From the NCBI GenBank assembly GCA_020638905.1, contig JACKHP010000009.1, positions 124,001-188,000 of the forward strand: a stretch of 64,000 bases of DNA, written 5' to 3'. This stretch comes from Planctomycetota bacterium. GTDB taxonomy: Bacteria > Planctomycetota > B15-G4. How positions within the stretch are numbered: the stretch's first letter is position 1; every line of letters begins with the position of its first letter. A model generated the notes under the pieces. It saw nothing but the letters and a program-made list of their open reading frames with translations, ran no database searches and was not told where the DNA came from. Made by a program: the position numbers and the translations under genes. This document shows, piece by piece, positions 39,817 to 49,789 of this stretch.

Positions 39817-41279
39817 TCCGCGCGCACGGGCTTCGGACGCAGGGTGGGTGTGCGCGCGCGCCGCGCCGCCTCGCGTCGCTCGCGGCGACGTCGCTCGTCC
39901 TGTTCGCGGGCTGCGTCGTGGGACCCGACTACACGGCGCCCGAGCTCGACGCCCCCGCCGCGTGGAGCGCGCCGATCGAGGACGGCGTGCGTCCCGAGGG
40001 CGACCCGGCGCGCCTGGCGGCGTGGTGGGAGTCGCTCGGCGATCCGCAGCTCACCGACCTCGTCGAGCGCGCGGCCGCGGGCAACCTCGATCTGTCCCAG
40101 GCGCTCTCGCGGTTGCGGCGGGCGCGCGCGCTGCGCGGACTGGCCGGCGCCGAGCGTTGGCCCGAGGTCGACCTCGACACGTCGGTGACGCGACGCGAGA
40201 CGTCCGACAACGTGGGCGTCGACGGACGCACCTCGACGCTCTACGCCGCCGGCCTCGACGCGAGCTGGGAGCTCGACCTGTTCGGCGGGCTGCGGCGCTC
40301 GGTCGAGGCCGCCGAGGCGTCGCTGGCTGCCGCGCGCGAGGACGTCCGCGACGTGCTCGTCTCGGTCACGGCCGAGGTCGCGCTGACCTACGTCGACCTG
40401 CGCACCGCGCAGGAGCGCCTGCGCATCGCGCGGAGCAACCTCGAGGCCCAGCAGCAGACGCTCGAGCTGCTCGACTCGATCGTCGAGGCGGGACTGCGCG
40501 ACGAGCGCGACCTCGAGCAGGCGCGCGCGAACGTCAAGTCGACCGAGGCCACGCTGCCCACGCTGCAGACCGCCGTGTCGCGCGCCGCGCACCGCCTCGC
40601 GGTGCTGTCGGGCGAGACGCCGGACACGCTGCTGTGCGAGCTCGAGACGCCCGCGCCGATCCCCGTGGGACCGGTCGAGATCGCCGTCGGCGTGCCGGCC
40701 GAGGCGTTGCGGCGGCGTCCCGACGTGCGCGCGGCCGAGCGGCGTCTGGCGGCCGAGACCGCGCGCATCGGCGTCGAGCAGGCCGGCGCGTACCCGGAGC
40801 TCTCGCTCTCCGGCAGCATCGGCTTCGAGTCGTTCTCGACCGGCAACCTGTTCGACGTCGCGAGCCGCGTCTTCCACATCGGTCCGACGCTCGGCTGGGA
40901 CGTCTTCGACGCCGGACGCGTGCGCGACCGCGTGGCCGCCCAGTCGGCCGTGCGCGACGAGGCCTTCTCGGCCTACGAAGCGGTCGTGCTCGCGGCGCTC
41001 GAGGAGGTCGAGAACGCGCTCGTCGGCTACGTCCAGGAACAGCTCCGGCGCGACGCGTTGAGCGAGGCCACCGAGGCCGCGCGCTCGTCGTTGGCCCTCG
41101 CCACCGACCAGTACGGCGCCGGCATCGTCGACTTCGTCGTGGTGCTCGACGCGCAGCGCACGCTGCTCTCGCTCGAGGACCAGCTCGCCACGAGCGAGGG
41201 CGCCATCACGTCCGAACTCGTGCGCCTCTACAAGGCGCTCGGCGGCGGCTGGGAGCGGCTGGACCCGGTCGCGCGCTGA
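39813..41279 (+). CDS. RND outer-membrane factor lipoprotein (OprM/NodT family)
   Basis: 488 residues from GTG 39813, overlapping the transporter stop. The signal peptide ends in LVLFAGC, followed by VVGPDYTAPELDAPAAW, the standard start of mature NodT-family lipoproteins. Two OEP repeats follow: the first with WWESLGDPQLTDLVERAAAG and LSQALSRLRRARALRG, the second starting near RPDVRAAERRLAAETARIG. SWELDLFGGLRRSVEAAEA in the first repeat and GWDVFDAGRVRDRVAAQ in the second are the expected equatorial motifs. The trimer would form the exit duct through the outer membrane, which means this organism has a didermic envelope. Last gene of the efflux operon. Confidence 0.93.
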   Translation: MIRAHGLRTQGGCARAPRRLASLAATSLVLFAGCVVGPDYTAPELDAPAAWSAPIEDGVRPEGDPARLAAWWESLGDPQLTDLVERAAAGNLDLSQALSRLRRARALRGLAGAERWPEVDLDTSVTRRETSDNVGVDGRTSTLYAAGLDASWELDLFGGLRRSVEAAEASLAAAREDVRDVLVSVTAEVALTYVDLRTAQERLRIARSNLEAQQQTLELLDSIVEAGLRDERDLEQARANVKSTEATLPTLQTAVSRAAHRLAVLSGETPDTLLCELETPAPIPVGPVEIAVGVPAEALRRRPDVRAAERRLAAETARIGVEQAGAYPELSLSGSIGFESFSTGNLFDVASRVFHIGPTLGWDVFDAGRVRDRVAAQSAVRDEAFSAYEAVVLAALEEVENALVGYVQEQLRRDALSEATEAARSSLALATDQYGAGIVDFVVVLDAQRTLLSLEDQLATSEGAITSELVRLYKALGGGWERLDPVAR

Positions 41280-41412
41280 CGGCGCGGGGTCGGCGGGCCA
41301 CGGTCGGCGGGGACGCGGGGCGTGGTCTGCGTATGAGATGTCCGGTCGCGCGGGCGTCCGGCGCATGGGGGGCCGAAGTGCCGAACGTCCCCACGCTCGA
41401 GGCCGCGTGAGG

Positions 41413-41418
41413 TACCTT
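41413..41418 (+). promoter_or_regulatory. -10-like element TACCTT
   Basis: Context GTGAGGTACCTTGGGC, 27 bp before the ATG at 41446. Confidence 0.45.
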
Positions 41419-41445
41419 GGGCTGGATCGTGAGCGGAGGTGTCCC

Positions 41446-42651
41446 ATGTCGGTCGCGCTGTGCCTGGCGATCTGGTTCTGCGGGATCGCCGACGAGGGCG
41501 TGGCCGGGAACCCGCTGGCGTGGCTCGCGGAGCGTCCGGCCGACGAGCTCGCGACGGCGCGGGCCGACGAGCTGGCGTGGTTCGCCGAACGCGTCGCCGA
41601 CCTGCGGCACGAGCTGCTGCACGCAGGGGTCCAGCCGCCCGCGGCGACGACGACCGACTGCGCGGAGATGTCGGCCCGACGCACGCTGTTCGAGGCACGG
41701 CTCGGCTGCGAGCCGACGCAGCTCCCCGGATGGACCGCGGTGGCCGACGCCGCACGCGACCTGCTCGACACCCGCTGGACGGCGAAGGTCCCCGAGCCGT
41801 GGATCGTCGAGTACCGCGTCACGCTGCTCGACCTGCTCGACGAGACCGACGGACTCGAGGACATGCTGCGCGACGCGCACGCCACGCGGCGACGCTCGTT
41901 CTGTGGCAACGCCAACGAGGCCACCGAGGTCGCGTTCCTCGAGCGCCTCTCGATGCTGGCGCAGCGGGCCGGCGACCTCTCGCGGTCGCTCGAGTTCCTG
42001 GATGCGGCCGAGCCGGACCGCGTCCTGAACAGTTCCCACTGGAACCGTGCGATCGGGCCCGCGCAGGCGGTGCGTCACGGCCTGCTGCTGCTCCATGCAG
42101 GACGCGTGGACGAGGCCGTCGGTCCGCTCCAGGACGTGGTCGACTTCGAGCCGCGGACGCCGTGGGCCGACGTGGCACGGCGCGCCCTCGTCCACGAGGG
42201 ACGGCTCGTCGAGCCCACGTTCGCGCGCCTCACGCGCGACCCGTCGGCGCGCGACTTCGAGGTGATCGTCGTGGCGAAGCACCGGTTCGACGAGGCCTAC
42301 GACTTCATCGTCGGCGACGGAGAGCTCGACCTGCGCGAGTTCGAGGCACTCCGGGTGTTGGGCGACGTCCGCGCGCGTCCACTGCTCGAGCGGCTGCTGC
42401 GCGAGGGGGAGATGTGGCGCGCGATCGCGGCGCTGGGGGTGCTGGCCGACCTGCCCGGCGGGGCGTCCGATGCGCTGCCGGAGCTGCTCGCGCGGGTCGA
42501 GCGCGAGGGAGCCGACCCCGTGCGCCTCGCGAATGCCCTGCACCGGCTGCATCCCGACGGTCCCGACTGGCGTCGGGGCGAGACGACCGGGGACTACGCG
42601 CAGCGCTGGACGCTCTGGCTCGCGAGGCAGGGCGACGCGCCGGCGCGCTGA
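41446..42651 (+). CDS. tandem paralogue 1: exported TPR/HEAT-like protein, unknown family
   Basis: 401 residues from ATG 41446 with GCGGAGGTGTCCC upstream. A short signal-like start (MSVALCLAIWFCGIADEGVA) leads into NPLAWLAERPADELATARAD. A helical region follows with a TPR-like pair (RHGLLLLHAGRVDEAVGPLQ) near 205-225, then RRALVHEGRLVEPTFARL. The C-terminal part looks like HEAT repeats: LRVLGDVRARPLLERLLREG, then AALGVLADLPGGASDALPEL. It ends with LHRLHPDGPDW and a W-x-x-W-L-A motif. Two paralogues follow directly (42704 and 44018), sharing the same order of blocks. Export and protein-protein interaction are inferences; no catalytic motif is visible. Confidence 0.75.
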   Translation: MSVALCLAIWFCGIADEGVAGNPLAWLAERPADELATARADELAWFAERVADLRHELLHAGVQPPAATTTDCAEMSARRTLFEARLGCEPTQLPGWTAVADAARDLLDTRWTAKVPEPWIVEYRVTLLDLLDETDGLEDMLRDAHATRRRSFCGNANEATEVAFLERLSMLAQRAGDLSRSLEFLDAAEPDRVLNSSHWNRAIGPAQAVRHGLLLLHAGRVDEAVGPLQDVVDFEPRTPWADVARRALVHEGRLVEPTFARLTRDPSARDFEVIVVAKHRFDEAYDFIVGDGELDLREFEALRVLGDVRARPLLERLLREGEMWRAIAALGVLADLPGGASDALPELLARVEREGADPVRLANALHRLHPDGPDWRRGETTGDYAQRWTLWLARQGDAPAR

Positions 42652-42675
42652 GCGGCGTGAATCACCGCGGGGCGG

Positions 42676-42681
42676 TATCCT
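42676..42681 (+). promoter_or_regulatory. -10-like element TATCCT
   Basis: Context GCGGTATCCTGGCGG, 22 bp before the ATG at 42704, in the short gap between paralogues 1 and 2. It suggests that paralogue 2 can be transcribed separately. Confidence 0.5.
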
Positions 42682-42703
42682 GGCGGCGTTGCGGAGATCC
42701 CAC

Positions 42704-43924
42704 ATGACGCACGCGTTCTTGCTCGTCCTCGCGTTCGCGACCGCGGCGATCACGATCGACGAGGGTGCGGCGAACCCGCTGGCGTGGCTCTCCGAGCGCC
42801 CGGTGGACGTCCTCGCGGCCGAGCGCGACGCCGAGGTCGACTGGTTCCTCGCGCAGATCGGCGACATGCGGCGCGAGCTGCTGCGCGCCGAGGTCATGCC
42901 CGTTCGGTCGTACGCCGTGGGCGAGGAGATGACCGCGCGCCTCGCCGCTTTCGAAGACTGGTTCGGCTGCGCGCCCGCCGACGTCCCCCGCTGGGACGAG
43001 GTCGCGGCCTCGGCGCGCGCGCTGCTCGACACGAGCTGGACGGCCAGCCTCGTGGATCGGACCTGCGCGATCTTCCGCGCGCCGCTGCTCGCGGTCGCGG
43101 GCGATCTCGACGAGGCGCTCGAGGCGATGGAGTTCGACGAGGCGTACATGGACGGGTGCGGGAACGCGGTGGCGTACGCCGAGGTGCGCCTCCTCGAGGG
43201 TCGCTCGTGTCTCGCGGTGCTCGCAGGCCGCTCCACGGAGGCCCTCGAGCTGCTCGAGGAGACCGACGCGTGGCGCGAGTACATGCTCAGCCCCGCGGCG
43301 CCCAGGTCTCTCGTCCGACGAGGGTTGCTGCTCGTCTCGACGGGGCGCGCCGACGAGGCGCTGCCCGCGTTGCAGGAGGTCGTCGACCTCTCGCCGCGCA
43401 CGCGCTGGAGCGAGATCGCGCGGGCCGTGCTCGTCCACGAGGGCCGCTTCGTCGAGCCGACGCTCGAGCGCATCGTGGCCCTCGATCCGCCGGGCCGACC
43501 GACGAGGCCGGTAGTCCTGGCGATCGGTGGGCACCGGTTCGCAGGGTCGTTCGAGTGGCTCAGCGCAACCCGCGAGACCGACCCAGGCCATCTGCGCGCG
43601 CTCGGACTGCTGGGCGATGAACGCGCGCGTCCCCTGCTCGAGCGCTTGGTGCGGGAGGCCCGGATGGCCACCGCCGTCGACGCCTTCGCGGCGCTGGTCG
43701 AGCTGCCCGGCGGCGCGCGTGATCTGCTCCCGGACTTGCTCGCTCGCGTGGCGAGGGAGGGCGCCAACGGTTCGGACGCGCTCGACGAGGCGCTGCATCG
43801 CGTCCTGCCCGATGGGCCGCAGCTCGCCGCGGGTGCCTCGGCCCCGGAGCAGCATGCTGCGCGTTGGCTCGCGTGGTTGGCGGAGCGCGGTGACGAGGGT
43901 GCGAGCGAACTGTCCGGAGGCTGA
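42704..43924 (+). CDS. tandem paralogue 2: exported TPR/HEAT-like protein, unknown family
   Basis: 406 residues from ATG 42704 with GCGGAGATCC upstream. A signal-like segment (FLLVLAFATAAITIDEG) is followed by NPLAWLSERPVDVLAAERDA, nearly the same phrase as in paralogue 1. It shares RRGLLLVSTGRADEALPALQ, VLVHEGRFVEPTLERI, LRALGLLGDERARPLLERLV, then ALVELPGGARDLLPDLLARV, and LHRVLPDGP near the end. Similarity to paralogue 1 is spread over the whole length, so this is full-gene duplication rather than a shared domain. Cysteines flank the middle (WFGCAPADVPRWDEV and DGCGNAVAY) at places conserved in the three copies, suggesting disulfides and an extracytoplasmic location (inference). Confidence 0.75.
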   Translation: MTHAFLLVLAFATAAITIDEGAANPLAWLSERPVDVLAAERDAEVDWFLAQIGDMRRELLRAEVMPVRSYAVGEEMTARLAAFEDWFGCAPADVPRWDEVAASARALLDTSWTASLVDRTCAIFRAPLLAVAGDLDEALEAMEFDEAYMDGCGNAVAYAEVRLLEGRSCLAVLAGRSTEALELLEETDAWREYMLSPAAPRSLVRRGLLLVSTGRADEALPALQEVVDLSPRTRWSEIARAVLVHEGRFVEPTLERIVALDPPGRPTRPVVLAIGGHRFAGSFEWLSATRETDPGHLRALGLLGDERARPLLERLVREARMATAVDAFAALVELPGGARDLLPDLLARVAREGANGSDALDEALHRVLPDGPQLAAGASAPEQHAARWLAWLAERGDEGASELSGG

Positions 43925-44017
43925 GCCCGCCATCCGCCGGCGGCCGCGCGGGACTCGGCGCGTTCGCCGCGAGGCCGCGCCGCGTTGCGCGCGCGCCGTC
44001 CCGGGGAGCCGTCACCC

Positions 44018-45307
44018 ATGTCGATCGTCGCGTGCGCGCTGTGCGTCGTGTCGTGGATCGCGCCGTCCAGCGAGGCCTCGCTCGCTCCGCCGAGCGCGCT
44101 CGCAACGACGGATGAGGCCTTGTCCGCGTCCGACGTCGCTGGATCGGCGCTTCCCGCGTGGCTCGCCGACGTCCCGGCGGACGAGCTCGCGGACGCGCGC
44201 GAGGACGAGGCGTCCTTCATCCTCGACGAACTGGCGTTCCTGCGGCGCGATCTGGCGCAGCCGCTGCGCGGGCCGTTCTTCTCGCCCATGCGCGCGATCG
44301 AACTCGAGGCGCGCGTCGCGTCCCTGCCGCTGCTCGTGGGCTGTGCGCCCGAGGAGCTGCCGCGCTGGGACGAGATCGCCGCGGCGACGTGCGAGTTGCT
44401 CGGTGTCGGGCCGTTCGGTGCTGGGCGCGACGCGTGGGAGGACGTGCGCGTCTCGCTGCTCGGCGTGGTCGGAGACGTGGACGCTGCCCGCGAGCTGTTC
44501 GTCGCGGGGCTGACCCCGCCGCGTCCGGCCTGGTGCGGCAACGCGGCGATCTCGCACGAGCGTCAGGTCCGCAGGACGGACTCGGTCCGCGCGCAGCGGG
44601 CCGGTCGCCTCGCCGACGCGTTGGACGACCTCGAGTTCGCGGAACCGGACGGCCCCCGCGATCATCCGTCGTCGACGTCGATCGCGCGCCGCGGCCTGCT
44701 GCGCTGCGCCCTGGGACGCATCGACGCGGCCGTCCCCGATCTGCAGCGCGTCGTCGACCTGCAGCCGGGCACGCGCTGGGCCGCGTCGGCGCGCCTCGCG
44801 CTGGCCCACGCGGGACGTCTCGTCGAGCCGACGCTCGAGCGCCTCGTCGCGCGACTCGGGGAGAGGAAGATCTTCCGCGCCGACGTCGTCGAGGCCGTGG
44901 GCGCGCAACACGTCGCCGGTGCGTTCGAATGGCTCGTCGCGGATGCGGGCGATCGGTTGGGCACCGAGCACCTGCGCGCACTGGGCCTGCTCGGGGACGA
45001 GCGTGCGCGTCCGCTGCTCGCGCGCGCCGTCGACGAGGTCTACGAACCGTACGACGCGATGGTCGCGTGCGAGGCGCTCGCGCGCCTCCCGGGCGGTGCA
45101 GGCGACGCGCCGCAGCGGCTCGTCACCCGCATCCTCTCGCATGGCGAGACGGCCAGCAACGCGCCCGAGCTCGAAGCGCTGCTGAAGCGCATCCACCCCG
45201 ACGGCCCCGACCGGACGCTGCCCTGCTCGGGCTACGCACTCGCCAAGCGCTGGGCCGAGTGGTTCGCGGAGCGCGCGCGCGCCCCCCGCGAACCCGACGA
45301 GGACTAG
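44018..45307 (+). CDS. tandem paralogue 3: exported TPR/HEAT-like protein, unknown family
   Basis: 429 residues from ATG 44018 with GGGGAGCC upstream; no promoter-like element is seen in the 93-base gap, so it may share the transcript of paralogue 2. Longer at the N-terminus than the other two (SLAPPSALATTDEAL insertion), then ALPAWLADVPADELADARED. It keeps ELPRWDEIAAATCELLG, AWCGNAAISHERQ, RRGLLRCALGRIDAAVPDLQ, AHAGRLVEPTLERLV, HLRALGLLGDERARPLLARA, LPGGAGDAPQRL, IHPDGPD and KRWAEWFAERA. It is the most diverged of the three. Its TAG stop shares the bases CTAG (45304-45307) with the stop of the convergent beta-barrel gene. Confidence 0.75.
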   Translation: MSIVACALCVVSWIAPSSEASLAPPSALATTDEALSASDVAGSALPAWLADVPADELADAREDEASFILDELAFLRRDLAQPLRGPFFSPMRAIELEARVASLPLLVGCAPEELPRWDEIAAATCELLGVGPFGAGRDAWEDVRVSLLGVVGDVDAARELFVAGLTPPRPAWCGNAAISHERQVRRTDSVRAQRAGRLADALDDLEFAEPDGPRDHPSSTSIARRGLLRCALGRIDAAVPDLQRVVDLQPGTRWAASARLALAHAGRLVEPTLERLVARLGERKIFRADVVEAVGAQHVAGAFEWLVADAGDRLGTEHLRALGLLGDERARPLLARAVDEVYEPYDAMVACEALARLPGGAGDAPQRLVTRILSHGETASNAPELEALLKRIHPDGPDRTLPCSGYALAKRWAEWFAERARAPREPDED

Positions 45308-46338
45308 AAGCGCACCGTCACGCCGGTGAGCACGCCGTGGGTGATGACGTCGTGCTCGAACGACGAGCCCTTGTCGTAGTCGACGCTCAGCACGCGGTAT
45401 CCGATGACCCACGTCGTGTGCTCGTCGATGCGGCGCTCGGCCTGGGCCATGGCCTGCGCGGTGAAGTCCGAGGCGTCGCCCAGGTTGAAGCCGCCCACAT
45501 CGGTGCGGGCCGAGAGGCCCCAGGCGTCGTCGAGCCGCCAGCGCTTGCGCACGCCGACGAACGGATCGACCCAGCTCTCGTCCTGCGAGGTGCTCGGGCC
45601 GCCGTCGAGGTCGACGGTGGTGTCGACGTGCCAGCGGCGCAGTCCGCCGTAGGCGTCGAAGGTCTCGTCGTCGCCGATCTGGTGCGCGTAGGCGGCTTCG
45701 AAGTAGCCCTGCTCGATCTCGGTGTCGGACGCCGCGCCGCCGCCGGTGTGGCTGTGTTCGTCCTCGATCTGCTGGCCGAAGACCTCGACCCAGCCGCCCT
45801 GGTCGCCGTAGCGCACCTCGCCGTTCGCGACGAAGCCCAGCTCGGCGTCGCCGAGCGCGCTGAACGGGCCTTCGTCTGCGCCGGCGCTCGTGCCGTTCGC
45901 CTTCACGTCGCCGTCGATGCCGGCCACCCACAGGTACGGCGTGACCGCGAACTCCCACGGGCGGTAGGGCGGGACGTCGGCGATGTCGCCGTCGCGCTGG
46001 GTGAAGTGCACCGCGGCGCCGGCGTCCGGGTCGGCGGTGGAGCGGGCGCCGGGCGCGAAGGGATGCACGACGTCGGTGTGCGTCGGCGTCTCCGGGTCGG
46101 GCGCGGCGGCGTCCGTCGGCGAGGTGTCGTCCGCCGCGCTCGAGGTCGCGTCGGACGTCGACTCGGTGTCGGGTGCGCTGGCTGTCGTGCTCGTCTGCGT
46201 GGCGACGTGCGTCGTGAGTGGCGCGAGCGGGTCGGACGGCGCGGGTGCGTTCGCCGTGGCGTTCGTCGGGAACGCGACCGCCGTGAGCAGCACGGCGACC
46301 GACGCGCCGAAGATGGGACGGATCGATGGGCGGGTCAT
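45304..46338 (-). CDS. outer-membrane beta-barrel protein
   Basis: 344 residues from ATG 46338 with CGGAGGTCGAAGC upstream. A signal peptide (FGASVAVLLTAVAFPTNATA) is followed by about 80 residues rich in T, S, D, A and P, a flexible surface linker. From PWEFAVTPYLWVAGIDGDV onward the sequence alternates polar and non-polar residues in 8-12 residue strands (ELGFVANGEVRYGDQGGWVEV, YFEAAYAHQIGDDETFDAYG, TTWVIGYRVLSVDYD) and ends in Phe (GVLTGVTVRF), the usual C-terminal signal for barrel assembly. It is likely a small barrel of 8-12 strands. Ligand or transport role is unknown. Convergent with paralogue 3; upstream lies pgl. Confidence 0.78.
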   Translation of the reverse strand: MTRPSIRPIFGASVAVLLTAVAFPTNATANAPAPSDPLAPLTTHVATQTSTTASAPDTESTSDATSSAADDTSPTDAAAPDPETPTHTDVVHPFAPGARSTADPDAGAAVHFTQRDGDIADVPPYRPWEFAVTPYLWVAGIDGDVKANGTSAGADEGPFSALGDAELGFVANGEVRYGDQGGWVEVFGQQIEDEHSHTGGGAASDTEIEQGYFEAAYAHQIGDDETFDAYGGLRRWHVDTTVDLDGGPSTSQDESWVDPFVGVRKRWRLDDAWGLSARTDVGGFNLGDASDFTAQAMAQAERRIDEHTTWVIGYRVLSVDYDKGSSFEHDVITHGVLTGVTVRF

Positions 46339-46513
46339 GCTTCGACCTCCGAGCGGGGAACGCGGGCAGGGAAACGTCCTGCGCGCCCTTCGGATTGCAA
46401 AGCCCGTGCCGAGCCCGGGATCGCGTGCCGAAGCCGTCCTTCGCGGCAATCTCCGGGCAGGAGAGGCGCCTTGCGCCGACCTTTGTACAAGCTGCGTGCC
46501 GCTTCGAGCCCGC

Positions 46514-47179
46514 TCAGAGCTCCGCAGCGGCCTCCTCGTCGACGAGCCACAGCGGCAGCGCGCCGTCGCGCGCGCGCACGCGTCCCGCGGGGAGGTCGGC
46601 GCCGCGCGCGATGCGCGCGAGGGTCTCGGACTTCTCGCGTCCGGTGACGAGGAACACGACGCGCTCGGCGCGCGCGAGCGCCGGCAGCGTGAGCGTGATG
46701 CGCGCGCGCGGCGCCTTCGGCGAGCGCGACGGCAGCACGAGCGCATCGTCCGCGAGCAGCGCCGGGTCGCCGGGGAAGAGCGAGGCCGTGTGTCCGTCGG
46801 CGCCCATGCCGAGCAGCGCGAGGGCGAACGCGGCGGGCAGCTCGGCGGCGTAGCGTCGTGCGGCCTCGTCCGGCGGCAGGGTCGTGTCGACCGCGTGCCC
46901 GCGCGCCGGGACGCGGTCGAGCAGGAGCTTGCGCACCATCCCGAAGTTGCTGGACGGCGCGTCGTGCGGCACGCAGCGCTCGTCGGCGAACCAGACGTCG
47001 ACGTCGTCCCACGGCACGTCGTCACGCTGCGCCAACGCGGCGTACGCCGGACGCGGCGTCGACCCGCCGGAGAGCAGCACCGCGCCGCCTTCGCGGAGCG
47101 CGTCGACGACGAGCGCGCAGGCGCGCACGGCGACGTCGTCGCAGACCTCGACGCGCATCCGTCCGCCGGCGGCGCTCAC
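46514..47179 (-). CDS. pgl: 6-phosphogluconolactonase
   Basis: Hydrolyses 6-phosphogluconolactone to 6-phosphogluconate, the second step of the oxidative pentose phosphate pathway, in the cytosol. 221 residues from GTG 47179; ATG 47158 is an alternative start. Family motifs are all present: LLSGGSTPRPAYAALA, FADERCVPHDAPSSNFGM and LLGMGADGHTASLFPG. Length is a little short of the usual 230-260 because the N- and C-termini are trimmed. It lies 25 bases after zwf on the same strand and completes the gnd-zwf-pgl set. Confidence 0.92.
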   Translation of the reverse strand: MSAAGGRMRVEVCDDVAVRACALVVDALREGGAVLLSGGSTPRPAYAALAQRDDVPWDDVDVWFADERCVPHDAPSSNFGMVRKLLLDRVPARGHAVDTTLPPDEAARRYAAELPAAFALALLGMGADGHTASLFPGDPALLADDALVLPSRSPKAPRARITLTLPALARAERVVFLVTGREKSETLARIARGADLPAGRVRARDGALPLWLVDEEAAAEL

Positions 47180-47204
47180 GGCAGGTCGCCCGGTTCGCGC
47201 GCGT

Positions 47205-48646
<1,442 letters not shown>

Positions 48647-48650
<4 letters not shown>

Positions 48651-49552
48651 TCGGCCGCCTTCACCGCGTGGCCGCCGAACTCGTTGCGCAGCGCGGAGAG
48701 CAGCCGGTCGCCGAAGCGCCGCTCGTCGCGCGAGCGGAAGCGCATCATGAGCGAGAGCGCGATGACCGGCGCGGGCACCGCGAGCTCGACCGATTCGTCG
48801 ACCGTCCAGCGGCCCTCGCCCGAGTCGGGCACGAAGGGCGCGACCTGCTCGAGCTGCGGATCCTTGCCGAGGGCGTCGGCCACGAGGTCGAGCAGCCACG
48901 AGCGCACCACGCTGCCGGTGCGCCAGACCTGCGCGACCTGCTCGAGGTCGAGTCCGAAGTCGGTCTTGTGCGCGAGCAGATCGAAGCCCTCGGCGTAGGC
49001 CTGCATGAGCCCGTACTCGATGCCGTTGTGCACCATCTTCACGAAGTGCCCGGCGCCCGACGGACCGACGCGTCCCCAGCCGCTGTCGGGCGAGGGCGCG
49101 AGGGTCTTCAGCGCGGGTTCGACGCGCGCGACGGCGTCGACGTCGCCGCCGACCATGAGCGAGTAGCCCTCGGTGCGTCCCCAGATGCCGCCGCTCGTGC
49201 CGCAGTCGACGAACGACATTCCGAGCGAGCGCAGGCGCTGGCCGCGGCGCATCGAGTCTTTGTAGTTGGAGTTGCCGCCGTCGACGACGACGTCGCCGCG
49301 CTGCAGCCGCGGCAGCAGGTCGTCGAGCGCCGCGTCGACCGCGTCGGCCGGGATCATCAGCCACACGACGCGCGGTACGGGCAGCGCGGCGACCAGCGCG
49401 GCCAGGTCGTCGACGCCCTGGCCGCCCTCGGCGGTGAGCTTCGCGATGGCGTCCGGGCTGCGATTCGTGCCGACGACCTCGTGTCCGCCGGCCAGCAGCC
49501 GCGCGGCCATGTTGGCGCCCATCTTGCCGAGTCCGACGATGCCGAGTCTCAC
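48647..49552 (-). CDS. gnd: 6-phosphogluconate dehydrogenase, decarboxylating, short (GndA/YqeC-like) type
   Basis: Oxidises and decarboxylates 6-phosphogluconate to ribulose 5-phosphate. 301 residues from GTG 49552, with GGAG 10 bases upstream; the frame extends further left but without a supported start. The N-terminal Rossmann motif is GIVGLGKMGANMAARLLAGG; next come LMIPADAV, VVDGGNSNYKDSMRR, FVDCGTSGGIWGRTEG and GHFVKMVHNGIEYGLMQAY with the catalytic Lys and Asn. It is the 300-residue form, which lacks the long C-terminal helical part of the 470-residue enzymes and is often NAD-preferring. First gene of the operon gnd-zwf-pgl. Confidence 0.94.
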
Positions 49553-49619
49553 GGGGTGGCGCTCCTGCGGTGGGGGATGACGTGCGCGGCGTCGCGCGAG
49601 CGAAGCGCGGCGAGGAACG

Positions 49620-49625
49620 ATCATA
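49620..49625 (-). promoter_or_regulatory. -10-like element TATGAT (minus strand)
   Basis: Minus-strand context ATGGCTATGATCGTTCC, 67 bp before the gnd GTG at 49552. It is the probable promoter of gnd-zwf-pgl. Confidence 0.45.
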
Positions 49626-49789
49626 GCCATGCGCACGGGGCGTCCGTCGCGCGAAGGAAGCACGAAGAGGGACGATCACGTCCATGCGTCGACTTCGATG
49701 ACGCCGGCGCGTTCGGGATGACACGCAGGTCGCGCCCCGCGCGATGGACCCGATCGGCGCAGAACTCTTCGCGGGAGCGCGGCGCGCGC

